The notes under the pieces are model-generated. The model saw only the letters and a list, made by a program, of their open reading frames with translations. It was not told the DNA's origin and searched no databases. Position numbers and translations under genes: made by a program. Positions 26,879 to 35,789 of a stretch of 64,000 bases of DNA are shown in pieces. This DNA is from RH-AL1 sp965249685 (lineage in GTDB: Bacteria > Pseudomonadota > Alphaproteobacteria > Rhizobiales > Beijerinckiaceae), in the NCBI GenBank assembly GCA_965249685.1, contig CBDFMN010000003.1, forward strand, positions 2,666,001-2,730,000. The letters run 5' to 3'. How positions within the stretch are numbered: the first letter of the stretch is position 1; every line of letters begins with the position of its first letter.

Positions 26879-27954
26879 CAGGGTTCCTCGAAGCCGGGCG
26901 GCGGCGTCGCGCCAGTTTGCGTCACCGCGAAAGCCTTGAAAAGGGTGGCCATGCTGGATTGGGGCGCGGTGAGCCGGGCGAGCGCCGCCGCGATCGCCTC
27001 CGCCTGCGCGGGCGTGGCGCGCGCCTGGAGAGCGGACGCGCGGGCGCCGATCCCCAGCCGCTCCAGCCACGCGCCCTGTGGTACGGGTCCCCAGGCCCGC
27101 GCTCCGGCACCCTCGGCGGCGCCGCGCAGCGCGGCGAAGTCGACGTGGGCCGTGAGGTCGGCCTCGCCGGGCGCGGCGAGCGGGTCGACGAAGGCGTGGG
27201 CGCGCATCGCCTGCAGCGTCTCGCCGAAGCCTGTCCGCGCATGGCCGTAATCGAGCGCGAGGAAGGCGCCCCCGTCGCGGGCGATCCGGCCGGCGAGACG
27301 CGCGGCGACGGCCCGCGCTGCGTGGCCGACCTCCAGCAGCGTGCCCGGCTGGGCGGGGGGCACATCGAGCGCGAGCGGTTCCGCGGCGGCGCCGAACATG
27401 AGGCAGCCGTCGGGGCCGAGGCCGACCTGCCGCTCGTGCCACCCGGCCGCGCCGCGCAGGTATTGGCGCACGGGCAGGGCGTCGAAGAACTCGTTGGCGA
27501 GAAGGATCGCCGGCCCCTCCGGCAGCGTCTCGATGCCCTGGTGCCAGGTCGGCGCGACCCCGCTCGCCGCGAGCCTCCTCGCCTGCTCCTCGCGCAGCAC
27601 GGAGCTCGTCTCGACCAGATGCAGTGTCGCGCCGTCGAGGAAACCCGGGACAGCGCGGGTCGCACGCAGCGCGTCGGCCATCATCGTGCCGCGCCCCGGC
27701 CCGAGTTCGACGAGGCTCAGCCCCTGCGGCGCGCCCAGGTCGAGCCAGGTCTGCGCCGCCCACAGGCCGACGAGCTCGCCGAACATCTGGCTGACATCGG
27801 GCGCGGTGACGAAGTCGCCGGCGCGGCCGAACGGCACCCGCGTCGTGTAATAGCCGTGGCGGGGGTGCTGCAGGGCGAGATGCATGAAGCGCTCGACCGA
27901 CATCGGTCCGTCCTCAGCGATCATCACCCGCAATTCTTCCCCCAGTGCGCTCAT
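26878..27954 (-). CDS. SAM-dependent methyltransferase, MidA/NDUFAF7 family
   Basis: A 358-residue methyltransferase. Motif I is LVELGPGRGTMMADAL and the family's ILLANEFFDALPVRQY is present, as is LALDYGHARTGF near the C-terminus. The mitochondrial homologue NDUFAF7 methylates an arginine of complex I; the bacterial substrate is not firmly known. It overlaps lgt by four bases (ATGA) and pgeF by one, so the three are co-translated, an order well conserved in alphaproteobacteria. Confidence 0.9.
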   Translation of the reverse strand: MSALGEELRVMIAEDGPMSVERFMHLALQHPRHGYYTTRVPFGRAGDFVTAPDVSQMFGELVGLWAAQTWLDLGAPQGLSLVELGPGRGTMMADALRATRAVPGFLDGATLHLVETSSVLREEQARRLAASGVAPTWHQGIETLPEGPAILLANEFFDALPVRQYLRGAAGWHERQVGLGPDGCLMFGAAAEPLALDVPPAQPGTLLEVGHAARAVAARLAGRIARDGGAFLALDYGHARTGFGETLQAMRAHAFVDPLAAPGEADLTAHVDFAALRGAAEGAGARAWGPVPQGAWLERLGIGARASALQARATPAQAEAIAAALARLTAPQSSMATLFKAFAVTQTGATPPPGFEEP

Positions 27955-28784
27955 GGTGACGCGCTCCTGCCGACCGGAACGCGCCATCGGGCGCGGACAA
28001 GCAGAAGCACCCCCGCCAGGACGAGCGGCAGCGATAGGAGCATGCCCATCGTCGCGCCGGCGAACAGGAAGCCGAGCTGGGGATCGGGCTCGCGGAAGAA
28101 TTCGCAGGCGATGCGCGCGAGCCCGTAGCCGATGCAGAAGAGGGCGGTCACGCGCCCCTCGCGCCGCAAGCCGCCGCGCGCGATGACGATCCACAGGACG
28201 ACGAAAAGCGCGAGGCCCTCCAGGCCCGCCTCGTAGAGCTGGCTCGGGTGACGGGGCTGCCCGTCGGACCCGGGGAAGACCATCGCCCATGGGACGTCAG
28301 TGACACGGCCCCACAGCTCCGGCTTGATGAAGTTGGCAAGCCGGCCGAGCAGCAGGCCGATCGGCACCACGGGCGCGACCGTGTCGGCCACGCTCAGCAC
28401 CGGCAGCCGATGGCGGCGCGCGAACACCGCGATGGCGAGCGCCGCCCCGACGAGCCCGCCGTGGAAGGCCATGCCGCCGCGCCACACCACCAGCATCTCC
28501 AGCGGATTGGCGAGGTAATAGGGCAGGTTGTAGAAGAGAATGTAGCCGAGGCGGCCGCCCAGGATGATGCCGGCGGCGATATAGACGACGAGGTCGTCGA
28601 TCGAGGCGAGACTCGCGTGCGCCCGCCCGCCCCACAGCCTATCGCGCGCGACCAGGAAACGCGCCGCCGCCCAGCCACCGACGAGCCCGCCGATATAGGC
28701 CAGCGCGTACCAGCGGATCGGCAGCGGCCCTAGGTTGACGAGCACCGGATCGATGGAGGGATAGGCGATGAGGAGCGGCGGCAC
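27951..28784 (-). CDS. lgt: Prolipoprotein diacylglyceryl transferase Lgt
   Basis: A 277-residue inner-membrane enzyme that adds diacylglycerol to the lipobox cysteine of prolipoproteins. It has about seven helices, an N-terminal WYALAYIGG, the conserved WRGGMAFHGGLVG and the Lgt signature LLGRLANFIKPELWGR, with HPSQLYEA after it. A GTG start at 28784 fits the family's N-terminus; longer frames add an unlikely leader. It leads the lgt-midA-pgeF operon. Confidence 0.94.
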   Translation of the reverse strand: MPPLLIAYPSIDPVLVNLGPLPIRWYALAYIGGLVGGWAAARFLVARDRLWGGRAHASLASIDDLVVYIAAGIILGGRLGYILFYNLPYYLANPLEMLVVWRGGMAFHGGLVGAALAIAVFARRHRLPVLSVADTVAPVVPIGLLLGRLANFIKPELWGRVTDVPWAMVFPGSDGQPRHPSQLYEAGLEGLALFVVLWIVIARGGLRREGRVTALFCIGYGLARIACEFFREPDPQLGFLFAGATMGMLLSLPLVLAGVLLLVRARWRVPVGRSASP

Positions 28785-28958
28785 GGGGTCTCGCGATGAG
28801 GGCGCGGCGCGGTGATGCGATGGGCCTGAGGCCGCGTCAAGGCGTCGGGCACGGCCGGCGCCGCGCACGCGTTATCCCTAATACGCTGACCCTGTCCGGC
28901 ACCCTTGTTGTGCCGCTCGTTATTTCCTACGGTCACGCGGCCAGTTTAAGGTCTCCCC

Positions 28959-30458
28959 ATGTTCCCCAAGCCCGTCCCGCTGCTCATTCCCAACACCTAC
29001 GCCTACGAATCCGCGCCCATGGTCAAGGCCACGGGCTTCCGCGAATACGACGCGCGCTGGCTCTTCGAGCGCGAGATCAACCTCATGGGCGTGCAGGCGT
29101 TGGGGCTCGGCCTCGCCACGCTGATCCACGAGATGGGCGTGCGGCCCGAGCTCGTCACCGGCCACGACTTCCGCTCCTATTCCGCCTCGATCAAGAATGC
29201 GCTGATGGTCGGGCTGATGGCGGGCGGCATCAAGGTGCACGACATCGGGCTGGCGCTCTCGCCGATGGCTTATTTCGCGCAGTTCGCGCTCGACGTGCCG
29301 GCGGTCGCGATGGTCACCGCCTCGCACAACGACAACGGCTGGACCGGCGTGAAGATGGGCGTGCAGCGCCCCGTCACCTTCGGACCCGAAGAGATGGGCC
29401 GGTTGCGCGACATCGTGCTGGCGGGCGCGGGCCAGTACCGGGACGGCGGCGGCTACGTCTTCGTCAACGATTTTCCCAAGCGTTACCTCGCCGACCTCAC
29501 GACCCGGCCGAAGCTGAAGCGCAGGCTGAAGGTGGTCGCCGCCTGCGGCAACGGCACCGCCGGCGCCTTCGCGCCCGCGCTGCTGGAGGCGCTCGGCTGC
29601 GAGGTGGTGCCGCTCGACACCGAGCTCGACCACAGTTTTCCGCGCTACAATCCCAATCCCGAGGACATGCACATGCTGCATGCCATGGCCGAGGCTGTGA
29701 CGGCCAGCGGCGCGGACGTCGGCCTAGGCTTCGACGGCGACGGCGACCGCTGCGGCGTCGTCGACGAGCGTGGCCAGGAGATCTTCGCCGACAAGATTGG
29801 CGTGATGCTCGCGCGCGACCTGTCCAAGCTGCACCCTAACGCAACCTTCGTCGTCGACGTGAAATCGACCGGCCTCTTTGCCACCGACCCGGTCCTGCTC
29901 GCGCAAGGCGTCAAGGCGGATTATTGGAAGACGGGCCACTCGCACATCAAGCGCCGCGTCACCGACTTGCGGGCGTTGGCCGGTTTCGAGAAGTCCGGCC
30001 ACTTCTTCTTCAATGCGCCGGTCGGGCGCGGCTACGACGACGGGCTCGTCACCGCCATCGCCGTGCTCGACATGCTCGACCGCAACCCGGACAAGAGCAT
30101 GGCCGACCTCTACGCCGACCTGCCCAAGACCTGGGGCTCGCCCACCATGTCGCCGCATTGCGACGACGAGCTGAAATATGGCGTCGCGGAGACGGTGACG
30201 GCCCGCATCAAGGCGATGCAGGCGGCGGGCGAACCGATCGGCGGCCAGCCGATCCGCGACGTTGTCACCGTCAACGGCGTGCGCGTGACGGCCGCCGACG
30301 GAACCTGGGGCCTGGTGCGTGCCTCCTCGAACAAGCCGGAACTCGTCGTGGTGGTGGAAAGCCCCGCCTCGGAGGCCCGCCTGCACGAGATGTTCCAGGC
30401 GGTCGACGCCATCCTGCGGGAGAACGCGTCGGTGGGCGCCTACAACCAGACGATCTAG
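28959..30458 (+). CDS. manB: Phosphomannomutase/phosphoglucomutase
   Basis: A 499-residue enzyme of the alpha-D-phosphohexomutase family, interconverting hexose 1- and 6-phosphates for polysaccharide precursors. The phosphoserine loop is VTASHNDNG, the metal site is FDGDGDRCGV, and the C-terminal phosphate-binding loop is VRASSNKPELVV. Whether mannose or glucose is preferred cannot be told. It is monocistronic or leads the DUF302 gene, 57 bases on. Confidence 0.93.
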   Translation: MFPKPVPLLIPNTYAYESAPMVKATGFREYDARWLFEREINLMGVQALGLGLATLIHEMGVRPELVTGHDFRSYSASIKNALMVGLMAGGIKVHDIGLALSPMAYFAQFALDVPAVAMVTASHNDNGWTGVKMGVQRPVTFGPEEMGRLRDIVLAGAGQYRDGGGYVFVNDFPKRYLADLTTRPKLKRRLKVVAACGNGTAGAFAPALLEALGCEVVPLDTELDHSFPRYNPNPEDMHMLHAMAEAVTASGADVGLGFDGDGDRCGVVDERGQEIFADKIGVMLARDLSKLHPNATFVVDVKSTGLFATDPVLLAQGVKADYWKTGHSHIKRRVTDLRALAGFEKSGHFFFNAPVGRGYDDGLVTAIAVLDMLDRNPDKSMADLYADLPKTWGSPTMSPHCDDELKYGVAETVTARIKAMQAAGEPIGGQPIRDVVTVNGVRVTAADGTWGLVRASSNKPELVVVVESPASEARLHEMFQAVDAILRENASVGAYNQTI

Positions 30459-30515
30459 GCGTCGTAACCTTTGCCTGGATGCGTCGTATAGCTTTGGCAG
30501 CGGCGAGGGATCGAT

Positions 30516-31001
30516 ATGGCGAAACAGGACCGTCGGCTTTGGCCGCAACGCGCCGCGGCGCTTTTGGCGCTGGCCGGCCTCGCCGCCTCGAGCGCGCCCG
30601 CTCGGGCTGACGCGTTGATCGCCGCCAGGAGCGCCGGGACGGTCGATGCCCTGCTCGACCGCGTTCAGACCTACGCGGTGGCCAAGGGTTTCACCATCGT
30701 GGCGCGCGTCGACCATTCGGGCGCCGCCGCCGGCGCGGGCCTCGCTCTTCGGCCGACCAAGCTGCTGATCTTCGGCAATCCGAAGGGAGGGACGCCGGTG
30801 ATGCAATGCGACCAGCGGGTGGGTCTCGACCTGCCCCTCAAGGCGTTGGCCTGGCAGGACGCGGACGGCCAGGTGTGGCTCGGCATGGCCGACCCGCTTC
30901 TCCTGAACGCCCGCTACGATCTCGGCGCGGCCTGCGCCGGCGCCCTCTCGGCGATGAGCCAGGCCGCGCACCGCCTCGTCGAGACCGTCGCCAACCCTTG
31001 A
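30516..31001 (+). CDS. DUF302 domain protein, secreted
   Basis: A 161-residue protein with a signal peptide (LLALAGLAASSAPARA) and a DUF302 domain (TYAVAKGFTIVARVDHSGAA; TKLLIFGNPKGGTPVMQ). The function of DUF302 is unsettled. It follows the phosphohexomutase gene. A hairpin lies about 35 bases after the stop. Confidence 0.88.
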   Translation: MAKQDRRLWPQRAAALLALAGLAASSAPARADALIAARSAGTVDALLDRVQTYAVAKGFTIVARVDHSGAAAGAGLALRPTKLLIFGNPKGGTPVMQCDQRVGLDLPLKALAWQDADGQVWLGMADPLLLNARYDLGAACAGALSAMSQAAHRLVETVANP

Positions 31002-31037
31002 GAGCCGCCTCCGGCGGTGTTCCCAAGCGGCCGGGGC

Positions 31038-31066
31038 GCGGCAGCGGCCCTTTGCGCCGCTGCCGC
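31038..31066. terminator. GC-rich hairpin after the DUF302 gene
   Basis: GCGGCAGCGG and CCGCTGCCGC form a perfect 10-bp stem around a 9-base loop. There is no T-run, so it is a terminator-like hairpin only, lying between the DUF302 gene and tonB. Confidence 0.4.
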
Positions 31067-31086
31067 GATGCCTTAGCATCGCCGCC

Positions 31087-32007
31087 GTGACGCCGATCGA
31101 CGTTTCCTCACCGCACGCGAGCCCGCCAACCGGCCTTGCCGCCCATGGCGACGAGCGTATCCTGCCGCTCGGCGTCGAGCGGCGGCGGACGCGGTTCGCC
31201 GTCTCCCTCGGCCTCGTGCTGGCGGTCCATGCGCTCGCCCTTGCCTGGTTCCTCCATCGCGACGCGACCGCCCCCGACCTGGTGGCTCAGGCCACGGAGG
31301 TGCCGATCGAAGTGGTGCAGGAGCCGCCGCCGCCTTCGCCGAAGCCCTCGCCCCCGCCGGACGCCAAGCCGCCGTCGCTCGACGAGAAGCCGGCGGCGAG
31401 CGCGCCGCGCGCACCACCTAAGCAGGCGGTCGACACCGCGATGCGGGACGCCGAGACGGAGGCGCCGAAGGCCGCCGCTCCGCCGAGCGAGGGCCAGCCG
31501 GTGCAGGCGCCGGCGCCGGTGCCGAGCGTCCCCGCAGTCGCTGCCCGGGCGGCTTCCGACGGTAAGCTCGAGGACGACAAGTCCGACGCGGAAGCTCTCG
31601 ACAAGGCGAAGGCCGACGAGGCCAAGCCCTCCGAGGCGGCCCGCGCGCTCGCCGGCACCACGGAGGTGCCCACCTATCGCTTCGCGGCGACGTCGAAGAT
31701 GAGCGACTTCCCGCCTGGCACGGAAGACAACCGCTACCTCTCGGTCGTCTACGCCAAGGTGATGAGCAAGAACCGCTACCGGGCGAGCGCGGCGGCGCGG
31801 CGCGGCCTGCGCGGCATCGTCACCGTCAGCTTCGTCGTCGATTTCATGGGCCGCGTGCCCTACCAGGCGGTGAGCGAGAGCAGCGGCCATCCCGACCTCG
31901 ACGCGCTCGCCATGGCGGCGGTGCGGACGGCCGCACCGTATCCGCCGCCGCCCGGCTCCGGCTCGCAGCAGCTCGTCGCGCGCATGCAGTTCGGGCCCGA
32001 ACCATAG
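31087..32007 (+). CDS. Energy transducer TonB
   Basis: A 306-residue inner-membrane protein with an N-terminal membrane helix (FAVSLGLVLAVHALALAWFL), a long Pro/Lys/Ala-rich periplasmic spacer and a C-terminal TonB domain (RGLRGIVTVSFVVDFMGRV; HPDLDALAMAAVRTAAPYPP). It would couple the proton gradient to outer-membrane receptors. A GTG start at 31087 is used. No ExbB/ExbD or receptor gene is adjacent; a second TonB lies at 52321-53100. Confidence 0.88.
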   Translation: MTPIDVSSPHASPPTGLAAHGDERILPLGVERRRTRFAVSLGLVLAVHALALAWFLHRDATAPDLVAQATEVPIEVVQEPPPPSPKPSPPPDAKPPSLDEKPAASAPRAPPKQAVDTAMRDAETEAPKAAAPPSEGQPVQAPAPVPSVPAVAARAASDGKLEDDKSDAEALDKAKADEAKPSEAARALAGTTEVPTYRFAATSKMSDFPPGTEDNRYLSVVYAKVMSKNRYRASAAARRGLRGIVTVSFVVDFMGRVPYQAVSESSGHPDLDALAMAAVRTAAPYPPPPGSGSQQLVARMQFGPEP

Positions 32008-32059
32008 CTGCGCTTGTCCGCCGCCATCGGCCGGCCGGCGTCACGCAGGAGGCAACCTT

Positions 32060-32659
32060 TTGACCCGTTCGATTCCCGTGCGGCCCGCCGGGCGCCCCGA
32101 CCTGCCGCGCCTCGCCCCGATGCTTGCCGCCGCCTTTCGGGACGACCCGATCATGGCTTTCATCTTCCCGGACGCGGAGGTCCGACGCGCCCGGCTCGCG
32201 GCGTTCCTCGCCGTCATCGTGACCTCCGATGCGGCCGCGGGCGCCTGCTACATGACGGCGGATGGCGAAGCGGCGACGAGCTGGCGCGCGCCGGGTCGCG
32301 GACACCTGTCGTTTCGCGAGATGCTCAGCTCCGCCTGGCCCTGGCTGGCGACCACGCGCCTCGCCCTTGGCCGCGCCTTGATCTTCAGCGCCGCCAGCGA
32401 CGCTCACCACCCGAGCGAGCCGCACTGGTACCTCCACGTCGCGGGCTGCGCGCCGGAGCACCAGGGGCAGGGGTTCGGCGGCGCGGCGATTCGCGCGGGA
32501 CTGGCGCGCAGCGACGCCGACGGGGTGCCCGCCTATTTGGAGACGGCGACGGAGAGCAACCTCGCCGTCTACCGTGCCCTCGGCTTCCGCGTGACCGGAG
32601 AATGGCGGGTGAGGAGCGGCCCGCTGTGCTGGTCCATGCTGCGCCCCGCCGCGTGCTAG
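32060..32659 (+). CDS. GNAT family N-acetyltransferase
   Basis: A 199-residue acetyltransferase. The acetyl-CoA-binding segment reads CAPEHQGQGFGGAAI and the C-terminal part YLETATESNLAVYRALGFR is typical. The start is TTG at 32060, after AGGAGGC. The substrate is unknown; relatives often act on small molecules. Confidence 0.82.
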   Translation: MTRSIPVRPAGRPDLPRLAPMLAAAFRDDPIMAFIFPDAEVRRARLAAFLAVIVTSDAAAGACYMTADGEAATSWRAPGRGHLSFREMLSSAWPWLATTRLALGRALIFSAASDAHHPSEPHWYLHVAGCAPEHQGQGFGGAAIRAGLARSDADGVPAYLETATESNLAVYRALGFRVTGEWRVRSGPLCWSMLRPAAC

Positions 32660-32971
32660 GGGCCAACGTCGCGACCTGCGGCCTGCGCCGTCGCGCGAGG
32701 CGGCAGCGGTTCGGATCGAAGCGCTCGCCATCACAACTTCGCGAGCAGCGTTTGCCGGGCGCGCCTCTTTTAATGGCTTTTAGTCCTACTTGTCGCCAGG
32801 GTTGTCCCGATGTCCGCGGCCGTTCGACGGATTAAGTGCAACCATTATCCTGCGTCAAATGGCTATTCACAATAATCACGTCGATTTTGACTTGCGAAGC
32901 ATCAATCCATTGCAATAGACCGTTGAGCAGCCCACATCGGTGGATCATCAATTCAGCATTGGAGACGGCAA
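32660..32971. other. AT-rich leader region of mucR
   Basis: About 310 bases with no gene. From about 32835 on it is notably AT-richer than the rest of the window. This suits a regulatory region, since MucR binds AT-rich DNA and usually controls its own gene. A candidate promoter lies inside it. Confidence 0.5.
32887..32916 (+). promoter_or_regulatory. Candidate mucR promoter
   Basis: TTGACT (32887-32892) and TGCAAT (32911-32916) are 18 bases apart within the AT-rich leader, about 55 bases before the start codon. The -10 matches the consensus at four of six positions. Confidence 0.4.
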
Positions 32972-33475
32972 ATGAGTGAGTCGGGGCCGTCAGGCGAATA
33001 TCTCGAGATGGCGGCGAATATCGTGTCCGCTTTCGTCAGCAACAACTCCGTGCCCGCAAGCGAATTGGCGTCCTTGATCCAGTCGGTTCACGCCTCGATC
33101 CAGAACATCGCCGGCGGCGGCGTTCCCGCACCTGTCGCCGAGCCGCAGGAGCCGGCCGTTTCCATTCGCAAGTCGATCACGCCCGACTACATCGTCTGCC
33201 TGGAAGACGGCAAGAAGTTCAAGTCTCTGAAGCGACACCTGCGCACCGCCTACGATCTCTCGCCCGATCAGTACCGGGCCAAGTGGAACCTGCCGCGCGA
33301 CTATCCGATGGTCGCCCCCGCCTATGCCGCCGCCCGCTCGGCGCTCGCCAAGCAGTCCGGTCTTGGCCAGCCACGTGGCGACGAGCTGGAGAAGCCCAAG
33401 GCCAAGCCGGCCGAGGCGAAGGCGACAGGGCCCAAGCGCGGCCGCGGCCGTCCGCGCACCTCGCTGGCGGCCTAG
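32972..33475 (+). CDS. mucR: MucR/Ros family zinc-finger regulator
   Basis: A 167-residue transcription factor. The Ros/MucR zinc finger region is ITPDYIVCLEDGKKFKSLKR then HLRTAYDLSPDQYR, with Cys, Asp and His as likely zinc ligands, as in MucR-type proteins that have replaced the second Cys by Asp. It acts as an H-NS-like regulator of surface polysaccharide and cell-cycle genes. The C-terminus ends in KRGRGRPRTSLAA, an AT-hook-like GRGRPR sequence. Confidence 0.94.
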   Translation: MSESGPSGEYLEMAANIVSAFVSNNSVPASELASLIQSVHASIQNIAGGGVPAPVAEPQEPAVSIRKSITPDYIVCLEDGKKFKSLKRHLRTAYDLSPDQYRAKWNLPRDYPMVAPAYAAARSALAKQSGLGQPRGDELEKPKAKPAEAKATGPKRGRGRPRTSLAA

Positions 33476-33538
33476 GCGCCACCGACCCCCGCCTCGCTTT
33501 TGCCTTGTTGCAGCCCGCTCGCGCCTCTATCAGGGAGC

Positions 33539-34408
33539 ATGGGGTCTCGCCTGCGCAAAACCGTTTCGTGGATCGCCTGGCCAGGGCTTTTAACGACTTG
33601 CATCGGCGCGACAGCCGTAGGCTTCAGGCTCGGCGCCCCAGTGGGGGCTTTCTATCTCACCTATTTCGCTCTTGCGGCGGCCCTGCTGCTGCTGGAGCGG
33701 TGGATGCCGCATGAGCCGTCCTGGTCGAAGAGCGACGGGCAGGCTTGGGCCGACGTTACCCACACGCTCGTCAGCAACGGGTCAATCCAGGCACTGCTCG
33801 TCTTTTCCGGCGCTATCGGCTTCTCCGCCCTCGTCACGAGCTGGGGCGGCGCGAGCCTCGGCCTGTGGCCGGAGAGCTGGCCGCTCGCGTTGCAGATCTG
33901 CCTCGGGCTGGTCGCCTCCGAATTCGCGCTGTATTGGGCTCACCGGTTGGCGCACGAGTGGAAGCCGCTCTGGTATTTCCACGCCATCCACCACAGCGTC
34001 GAAAAGCTGTGGGTGGTCAATTCCGGGCGTTTCCACGTCGTCGACGCGGTGAAGAGCGTCGCGCCGGGCATCGCCATCCTGCTCCTGCTGGGCGCGCCGA
34101 TGCCCGTGCTGACCTGGCTCTCGGCGTTGGGCGCCTATATCGGCATCCTCACCCACTGCAACGTGGAGATGCGTTTCGGCGCGCTGTCGCTCGTCTTCAA
34201 CACGCCCGAACTCCACCGCTGGCACCACAGCATGGACCTGCGCGAGGGCAACACGAACTATGGCGAGAACGTCATGGTGTGGGACTGGATCTTCGGCACC
34301 TGGTTCAACGAGGACCGCCGGCCGCCCGTCGCTATCGGCATCGCGGACGCCATGCCGTCGGGCTTCCGCCACCAGATCGCCTGGCCTTTCGCCAAACTCA
34401 GGTCGTAG
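33539..34408 (+). CDS. Sterol desaturase/fatty acid hydroxylase family protein
   Basis: A 289-residue membrane di-iron enzyme. The histidine clusters HRLAH, HAIHHS and HRWHHS are complete and four or so helices surround them. Substrates in bacteria include fatty acids, carotenoids and hopanoid-like lipids, so the exact reaction is unknown. The ATG at 33539 follows GGGAG; a longer frame from 33500 is less likely. Confidence 0.9.
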   Translation: MGSRLRKTVSWIAWPGLLTTCIGATAVGFRLGAPVGAFYLTYFALAAALLLLERWMPHEPSWSKSDGQAWADVTHTLVSNGSIQALLVFSGAIGFSALVTSWGGASLGLWPESWPLALQICLGLVASEFALYWAHRLAHEWKPLWYFHAIHHSVEKLWVVNSGRFHVVDAVKSVAPGIAILLLLGAPMPVLTWLSALGAYIGILTHCNVEMRFGALSLVFNTPELHRWHHSMDLREGNTNYGENVMVWDWIFGTWFNEDRRPPVAIGIADAMPSGFRHQIAWPFAKLRS

Positions 34409-34502
34409 CTCGCGCAGGGTGGAGCGCCAAGCCCGAGGTCGACCGCTATTTGCGGTGCCCGGCGCGGCGGCCTAAACTGCGGGCTCGAGAGAGGATCACC
34501 CT

Positions 34503-35360
34503 TTGGCACACACGACGCTCATCCAGGTCGGCGAACTCGCCGCCGCCCTCGCGCAGGCGCCGACGACGCTCCTCGTGTGCGACTGCACCTTCGACCTCGC
34601 CGACGCGCAGGCGGGGCGGCGCGTCTATGCGGCCGGCCACGTGCCGGGCGCCGCCTACCTCGGCCTGGAGGAGGCGCTGAGCGGCCCCAAGACGGGGCGC
34701 AACGGCCGCCATCCCTTGCCCGAGCGCGCGGCGCTGGCCGATCGGCTCGCGGCGCTGGGTGCCGGGCCGGACAGCCAGATCGTCGCCTACGACGCGGCCA
34801 ACGGCATGTTCGCCGCGCGGTTGTGGTGGCTGGCGCGCTGGCTCGGCCACGCTCGCGTCGCCGTGCTGGACGGCGGGTTTGCCGCCTGGCGCGCCGCCGG
34901 GGAGAGGGTCGAGCCGGCGGAGCCGGCGTCCCGTCCGCGCGGTGCCTTCTCGGCCGGCACGCCGCTCGTCGCCACAGCGGATTTGGCTGCCGTGGGTGAG
35001 GCGAGCCGCTCCGGCAGCCGCCTCATCGTCGATGCCCGCGCGCCGGACCGGTTCCGCGGCGAGAACGAGACGCTCGATCCCCTCGCAGGCCACATCCCCG
35101 GCGCCTGCAACCGCTTTTTCGGCCTCAACATGACGGGCGGCCGCCTGAAGGGCATTGAGGTCCTCCGCGAGGAATTCACCGCCGCGCTCGGCGGCCGGCC
35201 GGCCGGCGAGGTCATCGCTCAATGCGGCTCGGGCGTCACCGCCTGCCACAACTTGCTCGCGATGGAGGTCGCCGGCCTGCACGGTGCCGCGCTCTATCCC
35301 GGCTCGTGGAGCGAATGGTCGGCGCAGCCCGGCGCACCTGTCGCCACAGGCGAGGGTTAG
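34503..35360 (+). CDS. sseA: 3-mercaptopyruvate/thiosulfate sulfurtransferase
   Basis: A 285-residue two-domain rhodanese. The catalytic loop is CGSGVTAC in the second domain, the form typical of mercaptopyruvate sulfurtransferase. The N-terminal rhodanese domain has no catalytic Cys (QIVAYDAANGMFAARLWW). It moves sulfur from 3-mercaptopyruvate to cyanide or thiol acceptors. A TTG start at 34503 follows AGAGAGG. Its stop lies nine bases before a PaaI-type thioesterase. Confidence 0.92.
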   Translation: MAHTTLIQVGELAAALAQAPTTLLVCDCTFDLADAQAGRRVYAAGHVPGAAYLGLEEALSGPKTGRNGRHPLPERAALADRLAALGAGPDSQIVAYDAANGMFAARLWWLARWLGHARVAVLDGGFAAWRAAGERVEPAEPASRPRGAFSAGTPLVATADLAAVGEASRSGSRLIVDARAPDRFRGENETLDPLAGHIPGACNRFFGLNMTGGRLKGIEVLREEFTAALGGRPAGEVIAQCGSGVTACHNLLAMEVAGLHGAALYPGSWSEWSAQPGAPVATGEG

Positions 35361-35368
35361 CCCAACCC

Positions 35369-35785
35369 GTGACGACGCAGGGGGAGATCGACACGACCTT
35401 CGGCTTGACGATCCCTTTCAACGCCCTGTGCGGGATCGAGGCGGTGCGCTTCGAGGACGGCCGGGCGCATCTGCGGCTGGCGCTCGGGGCCCGGCATGCC
35501 AACAGCCATGGCACCGCGCATGGCGGGCTGATCTGCACCCTGCTCGACGTGGCGATGAGCACGGCCGCGCGGTTGACGGCCAAGCAAGCTGTCGTCACGC
35601 TCGACATGCAGGCGCGCTTCCTTCGGCCCGGCCGCGGCACGCTTCACGCGCAGGGATGGGTGGTGCGAGGCGGCCGTTCCATCGCGTTCTGCGAGGGCGA
35701 GGTCCGCGACGAGGCTGGCGCGCTGGTCGCCTCCGCCAGCGGCCTGTTCAAGCCGGTGGACCATGTAGCCAACGGAAGCGGCTAA
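35369..35785 (+). CDS. PaaI family thioesterase (hotdog fold)
   Basis: A 138-residue acyl-CoA thioesterase. The hotdog core has HGTAHGGLICTLLDVAM with its catalytic Asp-type residue, and TLDMQARFLRPGRG. It starts at GTG 35369, nine bases after sseA, and its stop is four bases before mdcH. It probably hydrolyses aryl- or acyl-CoA; no paa genes are nearby. Confidence 0.88.
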   Translation: MTTQGEIDTTFGLTIPFNALCGIEAVRFEDGRAHLRLALGARHANSHGTAHGGLICTLLDVAMSTAARLTAKQAVVTLDMQARFLRPGRGTLHAQGWVVRGGRSIAFCEGEVRDEAGALVASASGLFKPVDHVANGSG

Positions 35786-35789
35786 GCCG

